A stretch of DNA of 64,000 nt from Frankiales bacterium (GCA_025966135.1 JAOPVP010000049.1:1-64000); one strand, 5' to 3'. Numbered from the stretch's first letter, positions 54,362-63,551 are shown. Notes: generated by a model not told the origin, from the sequence alone. Translations and numbers: made by a program.

Positions 54362-55645
54362 GTGAAGGTCCTCGTCGTCGGTCCCGGTGCCCGTGAGCAC
54401 GCCCTGTCCCTCGCTCTGTCACGCGACCCCGCGGTCAGCCACCTGATCTGTGCGCCGGGCAACGCCGGGACCACCGACGTCGCCGAGGCCATGCCCCTCG
54501 ATGCCGCCGACCCCGCGGCGGTCGCCGCGCTCGCGGTCGCCGAGTCGGTCGACCTGGTCGTGGTCGGACCCGAGGGCCCGCTCGTCGCCGGCGCTGCCGA
54601 CGCCGTCCGCGCGGTGGGCATCCCCGTGTTCGGACCCTCGGCGGCCGCCGCGCAGCTCGAGGGCTCCAAGAGCTTCGCCAAGGAGGTGATGGCCGCGGCG
54701 GGGGTACCGACCGCGGCATCGGACACCTGCGTCACGGGGGACGAGGCTGCGGCTGCCCTGGCGGCCCGACAACCGCCGTACGTGGTGAAAGCCGACGGGC
54801 TGGCCGCTGGGAAGGGCGTGCTCGTCACCGACGACGTCGTGGCGGCCGAGAACTTCGCCCGCGACGTGCTGTCGGCGACCGGTGCGCGCGTGGTGATCGA
54901 GGACTTCCTCGACGGCCCGGAGGTGTCGCTCCTCGCGGTCACCGATGGGACCACGATCGTCCCGCTGCTGCCGGCGCAGGACCACAAGCGCGTCGGGGAC
55001 GACGACACCGGCCCCAACACCGGCGGGATGGGTGCGTACGCGCCGCTGCCGTGGCTGCCGGCCGGGACCGTGGACCTCGTCCAGAAGACGGTGCTGCAGC
55101 CGGTCATCGACGAGATGGCGCGCCGGGGGACCCCGTTCTCCGGGGTGCTCTACGCGGGCCTGGCGATGACCTCGCGCGGGCCGTCCGTCGTGGAGTTCAA
55201 CTGCCGGTTCGGCGACCCGGAGGCGCAGGTCGTCCTGGCTCTGCTGAAGACCCCGCTGGCCGGGCTGCTCATGGCCTGCGCGGACGGCACGCTGGCAGTG
55301 CAGCCGCCGCTGGAGTGGCAGCCGGGTTCGGCCGTGACCGTCGTCGTCGCGGCCGAGGGCTATCCCGGGACACCCGCCGCTGGGGACCAGGTCGTCGTCG
55401 GCGACCTGCCGGCGGAGGTGGCGGTGCTGCACGCCGGAACGAGCGTCGTGGCCGGCGACGTCGTGACCAGTGGCGGCCGGGTGCTGTCGGTCACGGCGAC
55501 CGGCTCCTCGCTGGCCGCTGCCCGTACGAAGGCCTACGAAGGGGTCGATGCGGTGCGGATCCGGGGTGGTTTCTCGCGCCGTGACATCGCGGCCAAGGCC
55601 GTCCGTGGTGAGATCTCCGTGCCGAGCCAAGGGAGCGAGCCGTGA
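54362..55645 (+). CDS. purD: Phosphoribosylamine-glycine ligase
   Basis: Second step of de novo purine synthesis: joins glycine to phosphoribosylamine using ATP. The 427-residue ATP-grasp enzyme begins VKVLVVGPGAREHALSLALS, has VVVGPEGPLVAGAAD, then VVKADGLAAGKGVLVTDD (ATP-grasp), LPAQDHKRVGDDDTGPNTGGMGAYAP and VEFNCRFGDPEAQVVLALL. GTG 54362 fits the family N-terminus and a leaderless -10 box. Its stop overlaps the GTG of the purE-like gene. Confidence 0.97.
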   Translation: MKVLVVGPGAREHALSLALSRDPAVSHLICAPGNAGTTDVAEAMPLDAADPAAVAALAVAESVDLVVVGPEGPLVAGAADAVRAVGIPVFGPSAAAAQLEGSKSFAKEVMAAAGVPTAASDTCVTGDEAAAALAARQPPYVVKADGLAAGKGVLVTDDVVAAENFARDVLSATGARVVIEDFLDGPEVSLLAVTDGTTIVPLLPAQDHKRVGDDDTGPNTGGMGAYAPLPWLPAGTVDLVQKTVLQPVIDEMARRGTPFSGVLYAGLAMTSRGPSVVEFNCRFGDPEAQVVLALLKTPLAGLLMACADGTLAVQPPLEWQPGSAVTVVVAAEGYPGTPAAGDQVVVGDLPAEVAVLHAGTSVVAGDVVTSGGRVLSVTATGSSLAAARTKAYEGVDAVRIRGGFSRRDIAAKAVRGEISVPSQGSEP

Positions 55646-56133
55646 CGCAGGTCCTCGAGGACGACGAGCGCACCGCGCGCGTCGCCATCATCTACAGCAG
55701 CCCGGCAGAGCATGACCAGATGGCGCAGGCGGGCGCGCTCCTCGCGCGCTTCGGCGTCCCGTACGACGAGGTCTGCATGTCTCCGCACCGGTCGCCGCGG
55801 GCCCTGGCCGAGTGGATGGCCGAGCTCGAGCCGCGGGGCATCGAGGTCGTCATCGCGGGCTCCGCCGGGTCGGCCGCGCTGGCCGGGATCGTCGCGGCCC
55901 ATGTCGTCCTCCCGGTCGTCGGGGTCCCCCTGCAGGGGTCGTCCCTGGACGGGCACGACGCGCTGTTCGGGCTGACCCAGTTGCCGCCCGGGGTGCCGGT
56001 CGCCGCGGTCGGCATCGACAACGCCCTGAACGCCGCCGTACTCGCCGTGCAGATGCTGGCAGTGGGTGACCCGGTCCTCCGCGAGCGCCTCTGGCAGTTC
56101 AAGGACGACTTCGAAAAGGCCGCCGTCCGCTGA
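55642..56133 (+). CDS. PurE-like AIR carboxylase family protein
   Basis: A 163-residue relative of N5-carboxyaminoimidazole ribonucleotide mutase, which acts in step six of purine synthesis. It has VAIIYSSPAEHDQMAQAGAL (phosphate loop), SPHRSPRAL (the catalytic SAHRTP block, His kept) and LPVVGVPLQGSSLDG. The block normally AGAGGAAHLPGM is AGSAGSAALAGI, so its His and Pro are lost. No purK is in the window. It may be a true PurE of an unusual type or a paralogue with another role. GTG overlaps the purD stop. Copy C of the hairpin element lies just after the stop. Confidence 0.8.
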   Translation: MTQVLEDDERTARVAIIYSSPAEHDQMAQAGALLARFGVPYDEVCMSPHRSPRALAEWMAELEPRGIEVVIAGSAGSAALAGIVAAHVVLPVVGVPLQGSSLDGHDALFGLTQLPPGVPVAAVGIDNALNAAVLAVQMLAVGDPVLRERLWQFKDDFEKAAVR

Positions 56134-56141
56134 ACCTCCCC

Positions 56142-56203
56142 CTTGCGTCTGCTCGGTCGCGCATCGGTCGCGCAGCCGAGGTGTGCAGAAGAGCGGACGT
56201 AAG
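56142..56203. repeat. Palindromic hairpin element, copy C
   Basis: Arms CTTGCGTCTGCTC (56142-56154) and GAGCGGACGTAAG (56191-56203) pair over 13 positions with two G-U wobbles. The 36-base loop differs from copies A and B, apart from a general high GC. It begins 8 bases after the purE-like stop and may end or pause transcription before purB. Confidence 0.72.
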
Positions 56204-56268
56204 GAGGTGCCGGCGGGCGGCTCTGGGAGGATGGGGCGGCCATACCCCGCACCACGTGAGGAGCCACC

Positions 56269-57576
56269 GTGATCGAGCGCTACACCCTGCCCGAGATGGG
56301 CAGGGTCTGGAGCGAGGCCCACAAGTACGAGCTGTGGTGCCAGGTGGAGAGCCTCGTCCTGGAGGTGCACGCCGCCGCCGGGACCGTGCCCGCCGACAGC
56401 GTGGAGCCGGTGCGGGCCGCTAAGCCCCCGACCCCCGAGGCGGTCGCCGAGATCGAGGCGGTCACACAGCACGACGTCATCGCGTTCCTGTCGGCGTGGG
56501 CCGACAACACCTCGCCCCGCGAGGCGGCGGCCTATGTCCACTTCGGGATGACCTCGAGTGACCTGCTGGACACCGCGCTGGCGGTGCAGCTGGTCGAGGC
56601 CACCGACATCCTGCTCGCCAAGGCAGACACCCTGGTCGCGGCGCTGCGCGACCTCGGTCTGGAGCACAAGGACTCCGTGCGGGTGGGCCGCACCCACGGG
56701 ATCCACGCCGAGCCGACGACCTGGGGGCACCGGGTTGCGGACCTCGCGTTCGCCATGGCCAGGTCGCGCGACCGCCTGCGGGCCGCCCGTGACGCAGTGG
56801 CGATCTGCAAGATCAGTGGGGCTGTCGGCACCTACTCCAACATCTCGTCCGACGTGGAGACCGAGGTGGCCTCGAAGCTGGGGTTGACGGCCGCCGACGC
56901 CGCGACCCAGGTCGTGATCCGTGACGGCATCAGCGAGTGGGTCTCCGCGCTGGCCATCATCGCGACGGTCTGCGAGGCCTTCGCCCTCGAGGTACGGCAC
57001 GGGCAGCGCACCGAGGTCCGGGAGCTGTGGGAGCCGTTCGGCAAGGGCCAGAAGGGCTCGTCGGCGATGCCCCACAAGAAGAACCCCATCGCCAGCGAGC
57101 GGATCGCCGGCATGGCCCGGATCGTGCGCGCCCAGGTCGTCCCGGTCATGGAGGGCATCCCGCTCTGGCACGAGCGCGACATCAGCCACTCCTCCACCGA
57201 GCGGGTTGCCCTGCCGGACGCCTCGATCGCGACCGACTACCTCCTGCACCTCACGACCCGCCTCGTCACTGGCCTGGTCGTCGACACCGCCCGGATGCGC
57301 CACAACCTCGAGTCGTCCGGCGGCCTGATCTACACCTCGAGCGTCTTGCTCGAGCTCGTGGAGGGGGGGCTCTCGCGCGAGGACGCCTACGCCTTCGTGC
57401 AGCGCGCCGCGATGAGGACCTGGGAGACCGGGGAGCCGTTCCGCGCGACCCTGACGGCTGAGGCCAAGGAGGCCGGCAAGGAGCTCGACGAGGCACGGCT
57501 CGACGAGGTCTGTCGCCCGGAGCGCTACCTCGAGCGCCTTGCGCCGGTCTTCGAGCGCCTGGCCGCCCTCACGTGA
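56269..57576 (+). CDS. purB: Adenylosuccinate lyase
   Basis: Removes fumarate from SAICAR (giving AICAR) and from adenylosuccinate (giving AMP), so it works in both branches of purine synthesis. The 435-residue fumarase-family protein has VHFGMTSSDLLDTALAVQL, VRVGRTHGIHAEPTTWGHR (catalytic His region) and the flexible signature loop KGSSAMPHKKNPIASE. ERDISHSSTERVALPDAS follows. GTG 56269 has GAGGAG upstream. Its stop overlaps the purC start (GTGA). Confidence 0.97.
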   Translation: MIERYTLPEMGRVWSEAHKYELWCQVESLVLEVHAAAGTVPADSVEPVRAAKPPTPEAVAEIEAVTQHDVIAFLSAWADNTSPREAAAYVHFGMTSSDLLDTALAVQLVEATDILLAKADTLVAALRDLGLEHKDSVRVGRTHGIHAEPTTWGHRVADLAFAMARSRDRLRAARDAVAICKISGAVGTYSNISSDVETEVASKLGLTAADAATQVVIRDGISEWVSALAIIATVCEAFALEVRHGQRTEVRELWEPFGKGQKGSSAMPHKKNPIASERIAGMARIVRAQVVPVMEGIPLWHERDISHSSTERVALPDASIATDYLLHLTTRLVTGLVVDTARMRHNLESSGGLIYTSSVLLELVEGGLSREDAYAFVQRAAMRTWETGEPFRATLTAEAKEAGKELDEARLDEVCRPERYLERLAPVFERLAALT

Positions 57577-58463
57577 CCCTGCCGCTGCCCCTGCTGCACT
57601 CCGGCAAGGTCCGGGACCTCTATGCGGTCGGCGACGACCAGCTGCTCCTTGTCGCAAGTGACCGGCTCTCGGCGTACGACGTGATCCTGCCGACGACCAT
57701 CCCGGACAAGGGTGCCGTCCTGACGGGGCTGTCGCTGTGGTGGTTCGAGCAGCTCGCCGACGTGGTGCCCAACCACGTGGTGACTGCCGACGTCATGTCG
57801 GCCGTGCCCGCGCTGAAGCCCTTCGCCGACCAGGTGCGCGGGCGTTCGGTGCTCGTGCAGAAGCTCGACATGGTGCAGGTGGAGTGCGTCGCCCGCGGCT
57901 ACCTCACCGGCGGCGGCCTCACCGACTACAACGCCACCGGGGTCGTCAGCGGCGTCTCGCTGCCGGCCGGCCTGGTCGATGGCTCGCAGCTGCCGGCACC
58001 CATCTTCACGCCGAGCTCCAAGGCCCCAGTCGGCGAGCACGACCTGCCCATGACGTACGACGAGGTTGTCGCCTCCCTCGGTCCCGCGCTCGCGGCGGAG
58101 CTGCGGGACGTGACCCTGCGGGTCTACGCGCGCGGTCTGTCGGTGGCCGCCGCCGCCGGGATCATCCTGGCGGACACCAAGGTGGAGCTGGGCCTGCTGT
58201 CCGGGGCGTTGGTGCTCGGGGACGAGGTGCTCACCCCGGACTCCTCGAGGTTCTGGCCCGCCGCCTCCTGGCAGCCCGGCCGGGCGCAACCGTCGTACGA
58301 CAAGCAGTACGTCCGCGACTGGGTCACGGCGTCCGGGTGGGACAAGAAGGAGCCGGGGCCGGAGCTGCCCGCCGAGGTGGTCGACGCGACCCGGGCCAAG
58401 TACGTCGAGGCCTACGAGCTCCTGACGGGCAGCAGCTTCGACTCCTACCTCCGCGAGGCCTGA
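57573..58463 (+). CDS. purC: Phosphoribosylaminoimidazole-succinocarboxamide synthase (SAICAR synthase)
   Basis: Joins aspartate to carboxyaminoimidazole ribonucleotide with ATP. The 296-residue protein has HSGKVRDLYAVGDDQLLLVASDRLSAYDVILPTTIPDKG, VECVARGYLTGGG, FTPSSKAPVGEHD, ILADTKVELG, EVLTPDSSRFWPA and YDKQYVRDW, all family signatures (the long form common in actinobacteria). GTG overlaps the purB stop. The first repeat element begins 4 bases after the stop. Confidence 0.97.
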   Translation: MTLPLPLLHSGKVRDLYAVGDDQLLLVASDRLSAYDVILPTTIPDKGAVLTGLSLWWFEQLADVVPNHVVTADVMSAVPALKPFADQVRGRSVLVQKLDMVQVECVARGYLTGGGLTDYNATGVVSGVSLPAGLVDGSQLPAPIFTPSSKAPVGEHDLPMTYDEVVASLGPALAAELRDVTLRVYARGLSVAAAAGIILADTKVELGLLSGALVLGDEVLTPDSSRFWPAASWQPGRAQPSYDKQYVRDWVTASGWDKKEPGPELPAEVVDATRAKYVEAYELLTGSSFDSYLREA

Positions 58464-58466
58464 CCC

Positions 58467-58532
58467 CGCCGATCATGGAGCTTGTGCCCGCCAGCTGAGC
58501 GTGAGGCCCGAGCAACAACTCCATGATCGGCG
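58467..58532 (+). repeat. 66-bp palindromic element, copy 1
   Basis: CGCCGATCATGGAG (58467-58480) and CTCCATGATCGGCG (58519-58532) are perfect 14-base terminal inverted repeats around a 38-base core. The reverse complement of this element matches copy 2 at 59764-59829 at 64 of 66 positions. It lies directly after purC. The size and ends resemble a REP/MITE-type palindromic unit. No adjacent target duplication was found. Confidence 0.85.
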
Positions 58533-58562
58533 AGCTTGTGGATGACCGAGCTTGTGGATGAC
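58531..58562 (+). repeat. Two tandem copies of a 16-base unit
   Basis: CGAGCTTGTGGATGAC occurs twice in a row at 58531-58546 and 58547-58562, abutting the right end of the 66-bp element. GAGCTTGTG also occurs inside the left arm of that element, so the unit may have arisen from it by slippage. Confidence 0.75.
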
Positions 58563-58602
58563 GGTGCGCGGAACTGGGGCTGGCGCGGGACCCTCCTCGG
58601 TC

Positions 58603-59479
58603 ATGGAGGTCCTCACCCGTCCCGAGCTGACACTGCGCCTGGGTGGTCGGCGGCGGCTCGACCGCGCGCTGGCTGAGGGCGGCTGGCAGCGCGTCATGCA
58701 GGGCGCCTATGTCCCGGCCGGGGTGACGATCACGCTTGCCGTGCGCGCCCGGGCCGCGCAGCGACTCCTTCCCGCGCATGCCTACGTCGCAGACCGCTGC
58801 CTGCTCTGGTTGCTCGGGGTGGACGTCCTCCCTCCCGGGCCTCCCCTCCTCGAGGCAGTCGTTCCTCGCGGAGTCGTGATCCCCAGGAGGAAGGGCCTTG
58901 TCATCCGTGAGGCGATGCTGCCGGCGGGCGACCGCTGCCGACTGGACAACAAGGTCCGCTGCCTGCGCCCGACCCGCGCCGTGGCCGATCTGCTTCGTCG
59001 GCTTCCCCTCGCGGATGCGGTCGTGACGGCTGACGCCAGCCAACGAGCCAGGGTCTGCTCGGACGCCGAGTTACGCCAGGAACTGGTGGCGCACGCGAAG
59101 CTCAGGGGGGTGCGCCAGGCCTTCGCCGTACTCGATCTCTGCGATCCGAAGGCCGAGTCACCGCCGGAGTCGCGCGTCAGGCTGCTGTTGAGACAGGCTG
59201 GTCTGGCACCGGTCGCGCAGTTCGACGTCGGACGACGCTGCCGGCAAGTGGATCGCTCGAGTCGACCTGGCCTTCCCGTCGCACAAGGTCGCCATCGAGT
59301 ACGACGGACGCGAGGTCCACGAGCGCGAGGACGTCTTCACCCGGGACCGAAGGCGCCAGAACGACCTCGTACGCGCTGGTTGGATCGTGCTGCGCTTCTC
59401 GGCCGAGGACCTGCGGCGTCGGCCGCACACGATCGTTGCGCAGGTGTGCGAGGCGCTGCGCCTCGCGGAGGCTGCGTGA
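58603..59479 (+). pseudogene. Frameshifted DUF559/very-short-patch-repair-like protein
   Basis: The first frame gives about 210 residues resembling the N-terminal half of actinobacterial DUF559 proteins (LTLRLGGRRRLDRALAEGGW, then QGAYVPAG), ending near QFDV. From about 59231 a second frame, shifted by one base, continues with the family's nuclease-like C-terminus: [33 protein letters not shown] and [12 protein letters not shown] to the stop at 59477-59479. So the gene is broken by a frameshift near 59230, unless this is a sequencing error. The D-G-x-x-H and Q/D-x-Lys-type residues suggest an endonuclease fold. It lies between the two palindromic elements. Confidence 0.72.
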
Positions 59480-59480
59480 G

Positions 59481-59729
59481 TCAGGCCAGGCGGACGGTGT
59501 AGTCCTCGATCACCGGATTGGCGAGCAACGTGTCGGCGATCTTCGTCGCCTGCTCCAGGGCGGCGTCGGCGTCTGCGGCCTCGAGGGCCAGCTCGACGTG
59601 CCGACCGATCCGCAGGCCCACTGGGCTCGGGTATCCGAGGTTCGGCAGCGCGTTCGCGACCGCCTGACCCTGCGGGTCGAGGATCTCCGGCTTGAGCATG
59701 ACGTCGACGAGGATCTTGTGCACGGCCAC
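59481..59729 (-). CDS. purS: Phosphoribosylformylglycinamidine synthase subunit PurS
   Basis: Small scaffold subunit joining PurQ and PurL for conversion of FGAR to FGAM. The 82-residue protein has [33 protein letters not shown] and [14 protein letters not shown], a clean family match. Unlike its partners purQ and purL it lies on the minus strand. It starts 132 bases before and divergent from purQ, within the segment bracketed by the inverted palindromic elements. GTG 59729 is chosen; GTG 59723 is possible. The inverted orientation means it cannot share a transcript with purQL. Confidence 0.95.
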   Translation of the reverse strand: MAVHKILVDVMLKPEILDPQGQAVANALPNLGYPSPVGLRIGRHVELALEAADADAALEQATKIADTLLANPVIEDYTVRLA

Positions 59730-59763
59730 AGCGCCAGCCTAGGCCCTTCGCGCGTGCCTCCCC

Positions 59764-59829
59764 CGCTGATCATGGAGTTGTTGCTCGGGCCTCACGCTCA
59801 GCCGGCGGGCACAAGCTCCATGATCGGCG
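59764..59829 (-). repeat. 66-bp palindromic element, copy 2
   Basis: CGCTGATCATGGAG (59764-59777) and CTCCATGATCGGCG (59816-59829) bound a 38-base core. Relative to copy 1 the element is inverted and differs at two positions only. It lies between purS and purQ, upstream of a predicted purQ -10 box. Confidence 0.85.
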
Positions 59830-59848
59830 GGTGCTGGAGGGGGACCGG

Positions 59849-59854
59849 TAGGGT
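59849..59854 (+). promoter_or_regulatory. Predicted leaderless -10 box of purQ
   Basis: TAGGGT lies 7 bases before the purQ GTG (59862), with no ribosome site between. It starts 20 bases after the right end of palindromic element copy 2, so purQL has a promoter independent of purS. Confidence 0.5.
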
Positions 59855-59861
59855 TGTGCAA

Positions 59862-60530
59862 GTGAAGATTGGCGTCGTCACCTTTCCAGGCAGCCTCGAC
59901 GACCGCGACGCCCAGCGCGCCGCCCGACTGGCGGGCGCGGAGGTGACACCGCTCTGGCATGCCGACGCCGACCTGCACGACGTCGACGCCGTGGTCCTGC
60001 CCGGCGGCTTCTCGTACGGCGACTACCTGCGGTGCGGGGCGATCGCCCGGTTCGCCCAGGTCATGCCCACGCTGATCGACGCCGCCAACGGCGGGATGCC
60101 GGTCCTCGGGATCTGCAACGGCTTCCAGGTGCTCTGCGAGTCGCACCTGCTGCCGGGTGCGCTGACCCGTAACCAGCACCTGCACTTCGTGCACCGCGAC
60201 CAGCCGCTGAGGGTCGCCAACAACACCACCGCGTGGACGACCGCGTACTCCGTCGACCAGGAGATCACCATCCCGGTCAAGAACGGCGAGGGCTGCTTCG
60301 TGGCGGACCAGAAGACCCTCGATGCGCTGGAGCAGGAGGGGAGGGTGGTCGCCTACTACGCACAGGGCAACCCCAACGGCAGCCTGCGGGACATCGCCGG
60401 CATCACCAACGAGCGCGGCAACGTGCTCGGCCTCATGCCGCACCCCGAGCACGCGGTCGAGGCCCTCACCGGTCCCGGGACCGACGGCCTCGGTTTCTTC
60501 ACCAGCGTGCTCAAGGAGCTTGTCAGGTGA
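59862..60530 (+). CDS. purQ: Phosphoribosylformylglycinamidine synthase subunit PurQ
   Basis: Class I glutamine amidotransferase that supplies ammonia to PurL. The 222-residue protein starts [17 protein letters not shown], has [20 protein letters not shown], the nucleophile elbow [10 protein letters not shown] (Cys85) and the His/Glu pair in [10 protein letters not shown] (about 195-198). Substrate loops ([12 protein letters not shown]) are present. The GTG at 62 of the tract GTGCAAGTGAAG is the family start. The purL start overlaps its stop (GTGA). Confidence 0.97.
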   Translation: MKIGVVTFPGSLDDRDAQRAARLAGAEVTPLWHADADLHDVDAVVLPGGFSYGDYLRCGAIARFAQVMPTLIDAANGGMPVLGICNGFQVLCESHLLPGALTRNQHLHFVHRDQPLRVANNTTAWTTAYSVDQEITIPVKNGEGCFVADQKTLDALEQEGRVVAYYAQGNPNGSLRDIAGITNERGNVLGLMPHPEHAVEALTGPGTDGLGFFTSVLKELVR

Positions 60531-62770
60531 TCGACACTGTCAAGAACGCCGAGGCCACCGCCACCGACGGGCTTCCCTACGCCGAGCTCGGCCTGCAGGA
60601 CGACGAGTACGCCAAGATCGTGGAGATCCTCGGCCGCCGGCCCACGCAGTCCGAGCTGGCGATGTACTCGATCATGTGGAGCGAGCACTGCTCGTACAAG
60701 AGCAGCAAGGTGCACCTGAGCCAGTTCGGCAAGATCCCCAAGGGTGACCGGATGCTGGTCGGCATGGGCGAGAACGCCGGTGTCGTCGACGTCGGCGAGG
60801 GACTCGCCGTCACCTTCAAGGTCGAGTCGCACAACCACCCGAGCTACGTCGAGCCCTACCAGGGCGCGGCCACCGGGATCGGCGGCATCGTCCGCGACAT
60901 CCTCACCATGGGGGCTCGTCCGGTCCTGGTCATGGACCCGCTCCGGTTCGGTGACGCCGACCATCCTGACACCAAGCGGGTGCTGCCGGGGATCGTCGCG
61001 GGCGTCGGTGGCTACGGGAACTGCCTCGGCCTGCCCAATGTCGGTGGCGAGGTCGTCTTCGACCCGAGCTACCAGGGCAATCCGCTCGTCAACGCCCTGT
61101 GCCTCGGGGTCATGCCCGTCGAGCGGATCCAGCTGTCGGCGGCGAAGGGCGTCGGCAACGTCGTCGTGCTGCTCGGCGCCAAGACCGGCCGGGACGGCAT
61201 CGGGGGGGTGAGCGTCCTCGCGAGTGCCACCTTCGAGGAGGACGGCCCCGCCAACCGTCCCGCCGTACAGGTCGGGGATCCGTTCACGGAGAAGCTGCTC
61301 ATCGAGGCGTGCCTCGAGATGTTCGACGCGAAGCTGGTCGAGGGCATCCAGGACCTCGGCGGCGCCGGGTTGACCTGTGCCCTCACAGAGACCAGTGCGG
61401 CGGGCAAGAGCGGCATGGTCGCCTACCTCGACCGGGTACCGCTGCGCGAGGCGAGCATGGACCCGACCGAGGTCCTGGCGAGCGAGTCGCAGGAGCGGAT
61501 GCTCGCGATCGTCACGCCGGACAGCCTCCCCGAAGTCCTTGCTATTGCTGAGAAGTGGGGCGTTCTCGCCACCGCGATCGGTGAGGTCACCACCGGCGAC
61601 CGGCTCAAGATCCTGTGGCACGGCGAAGCGGTCGTGGACGTCCCGCCGGGCTCGCTCGCCGACGACGGCCCGGTCTACCACCGGCCGATGGTCCGGCCCG
61701 CCGACCTGGACGCGCTCAACAACGCACCGCTGCCGGACTACCCCGAGGCCACGAAAGACCTGCTGCTGAAGATGATCAGCAGCCCCAACCTCTGCAGCAA
61801 GCGCTGGGTCGTCGAGCAGTATGACCGCATCGTCATGGGCAACTCCGTGCTGGCCTGGCCCGAGGACGCCGGCGTGGTTCGTCTCAGCGAGCAGACCGGC
61901 CTCGGCGTGGCCCTCGCGACCGACGGCAACGGCCGCTACACCCGCCTCGACCCCTTCGCCGGCGCGCAGCTCGCCCTCGCCGAGGCCTACCGCAACGTCG
62001 CGGCCACCGGTGCCGTGCCGATCGCGGTCACCGACTGCCTCAACTTCGGCAGCCCAGAGGACCCTGAGGTGATGTGGCAGTTCGCGGAAGCCACGAGGGG
62101 CCTCGCCGAGGCCTGCGCGTTCCTCGAGACCCCCGTCACCGGCGGCAACGTCTCCTTCTACAACTCCACAGCCGGTACGCCGATCAACCCCACCCCCGTG
62201 GTCGGCGTCCTGGGGCTGCTCGACGACGTCGCGCGACGCACCCCGATGGGCTTCCAGGACCAGGGCGAGACGTTGCTGCTGCTGGGCGACACCCATGACG
62301 AGCTGGGGGGAAGCGAGTGGGCCTGGTCGCAGCACCGCCACCTCGGGGGGGTGCCGCCCAGGGTCGACCTGGCCCGCGAGAAGGTGCTGGCCGAGGTGCT
62401 CGTCAGCGGCTCCCGCGACGGGATGCTCAGCAGCGCCCACGACCTGTCCGACGGTGGTCTGGCTCAGGCCCTCGTCGAGTCCGCCTTGGCGAAGGGCATC
62501 GGCGCCCGCATCGTGCTGCCCGAGACGCAGACCGCGTTCGTCCAGCTGTTCTCCGAGTCGGCCGGACGGGCCCTGGTGAGCGTGCCCCGTTCCGAGGAGC
62601 TGCGCTTCACCGAGATGTGCAACGTGCGCGACCTCCCGGTCACCCGGATCGGTGTCACCGACGGCACCGCGCTCGAGATCCAGGACGTCCTGACCGTCGA
62701 CCTCGACGAGCTCCGCACGGCCCACGAGGCGACCCTGCCGGCCCTGTTCGGCCCACTCGCCGGGACCTGA
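60527..62770 (+). CDS. purL: Phosphoribosylformylglycinamidine synthase subunit PurL
   Basis: ATP-dependent catalytic subunit that forms FGAM from FGAR and ammonia. The 747-residue protein is the small PurL type (needs PurS and PurQ). It has [87 protein letters not shown] and [18 protein letters not shown]. The GTG overlaps the purQ stop. It ends the purine block; the next gene follows 4 bases later. Confidence 0.97.
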   Translation: MIDTVKNAEATATDGLPYAELGLQDDEYAKIVEILGRRPTQSELAMYSIMWSEHCSYKSSKVHLSQFGKIPKGDRMLVGMGENAGVVDVGEGLAVTFKVESHNHPSYVEPYQGAATGIGGIVRDILTMGARPVLVMDPLRFGDADHPDTKRVLPGIVAGVGGYGNCLGLPNVGGEVVFDPSYQGNPLVNALCLGVMPVERIQLSAAKGVGNVVVLLGAKTGRDGIGGVSVLASATFEEDGPANRPAVQVGDPFTEKLLIEACLEMFDAKLVEGIQDLGGAGLTCALTETSAAGKSGMVAYLDRVPLREASMDPTEVLASESQERMLAIVTPDSLPEVLAIAEKWGVLATAIGEVTTGDRLKILWHGEAVVDVPPGSLADDGPVYHRPMVRPADLDALNNAPLPDYPEATKDLLLKMISSPNLCSKRWVVEQYDRIVMGNSVLAWPEDAGVVRLSEQTGLGVALATDGNGRYTRLDPFAGAQLALAEAYRNVAATGAVPIAVTDCLNFGSPEDPEVMWQFAEATRGLAEACAFLETPVTGGNVSFYNSTAGTPINPTPVVGVLGLLDDVARRTPMGFQDQGETLLLLGDTHDELGGSEWAWSQHRHLGGVPPRVDLAREKVLAEVLVSGSRDGMLSSAHDLSDGGLAQALVESALAKGIGARIVLPETQTAFVQLFSESAGRALVSVPRSEELRFTEMCNVRDLPVTRIGVTDGTALEIQDVLTVDLDELRTAHEATLPALFGPLAGT

Positions 62771-62774
62771 CGGG

Positions 62775-63509
62775 GTGGCCGTCCGCGGACCGGCCTACGC
62801 CGACGTCCGGTCCGCTCTCCAAGCGCAGTACGGCGTCCTGGTCGCGGCTCTCAGCGGCATGGACCCGCAGGGTCCGACGGACTGCGAGGCATGGACGGTC
62901 GAGGACCTCGAGACGCACCTCGCCCTGACGGCGCGCGACCTGGCGCGGAGCGCCGGGCGTGACGTCGACGGCCGGGCGGACGGGGGTGGCGTCAACTGCT
63001 GGGCGGAGCAGCTGCCCGGGTTCGCCGAGCAGCTCGACGCGAGGACCAAGGCCGAGCGGCTGCCACTGGCCCCGCAAGCCGGGCTGGTGGCCGAGGTGCT
63101 GGCCAGCCATCCCGCGGACAAGGTCGTCGAGCAGCTCACCGGCCGCCACACCCTCAAGGACGCCTCCCTGTTCCGCTTGATCGAGGCGGTCGTGCATGGC
63201 CTGGACGTCGGGATCGCCCCTGCCGCACAGGCCCTGAGGATCGTGGTGCAGGAGCTCGCCAGGGCGCTCGCGGACCGCTGTCCCGGCCGCAGCGTCGAGG
63301 TCCGCATCCCGCCGTACGCGGCCGTGCAGTGCCTGGAGGGGCCGAGGCACACGCGCGGCACGCCCCCGAACGTGGTCGAGGCCGAGCCGGTCGCGTGGGT
63401 GCGGCTCTGTACCGGACGGGAGCGCTGGGATGCCCTGATCGGCGCCGGGCGGATCACAGCGAGTGGCGAGCGGGCCGACCTTTCACCCTATTTGCCCCTC
63501 CTGTCGTGA
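62775..63509 (+). CDS. Maleylpyruvate isomerase/sterol-carrier-family protein
   Basis: A 244-residue member of the actinobacterial TIGR03083-like group, whose N-terminus folds as a DinB-like four-helix bundle that can bind metal and mycothiol. AQYGVLVAALSGMDPQGPTDCEAWTVEDLETHLA matches this start (W-x-V-x-D-L-x-x-H-L). VVHGLDVGI carries a second His. The C-terminal half is beta-rich, like the SCP2/MDMPI C-terminal domain. Function is unknown; the metal site appears to keep two or three His. GTG 62775 is 4 bases after purL, so it may be cotranscribed. Confidence 0.8.
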   Translation: MAVRGPAYADVRSALQAQYGVLVAALSGMDPQGPTDCEAWTVEDLETHLALTARDLARSAGRDVDGRADGGGVNCWAEQLPGFAEQLDARTKAERLPLAPQAGLVAEVLASHPADKVVEQLTGRHTLKDASLFRLIEAVVHGLDVGIAPAAQALRIVVQELARALADRCPGRSVEVRIPPYAAVQCLEGPRHTRGTPPNVVEAEPVAWVRLCTGRERWDALIGAGRITASGERADLSPYLPLLS

Positions 63510-63522
63510 GCCAAATGGCTCC

Positions 63523-63551
63523 TTGTCGCCAGTTTGAGGTTGGCTTACTGT
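63523..63551 (+). promoter_or_regulatory. Predicted promoter of the last gene
   Basis: TTGTCG (63523-63528), a 17-base spacer and TACTGT (63546-63551) form a plausible sigma-70 promoter in the 208-base gap after 63509. The leader of about 160 bases beyond it is GC-rich and shows several short inverted repeats, but no riboswitch class was recognised. Confidence 0.4.

Noticed and set aside
60356..62725. A 789-codon open frame opposite purL
   Set aside because: It is the antisense shadow of purL, with Arg/Val/Asp-rich composition and no recognisable motifs.
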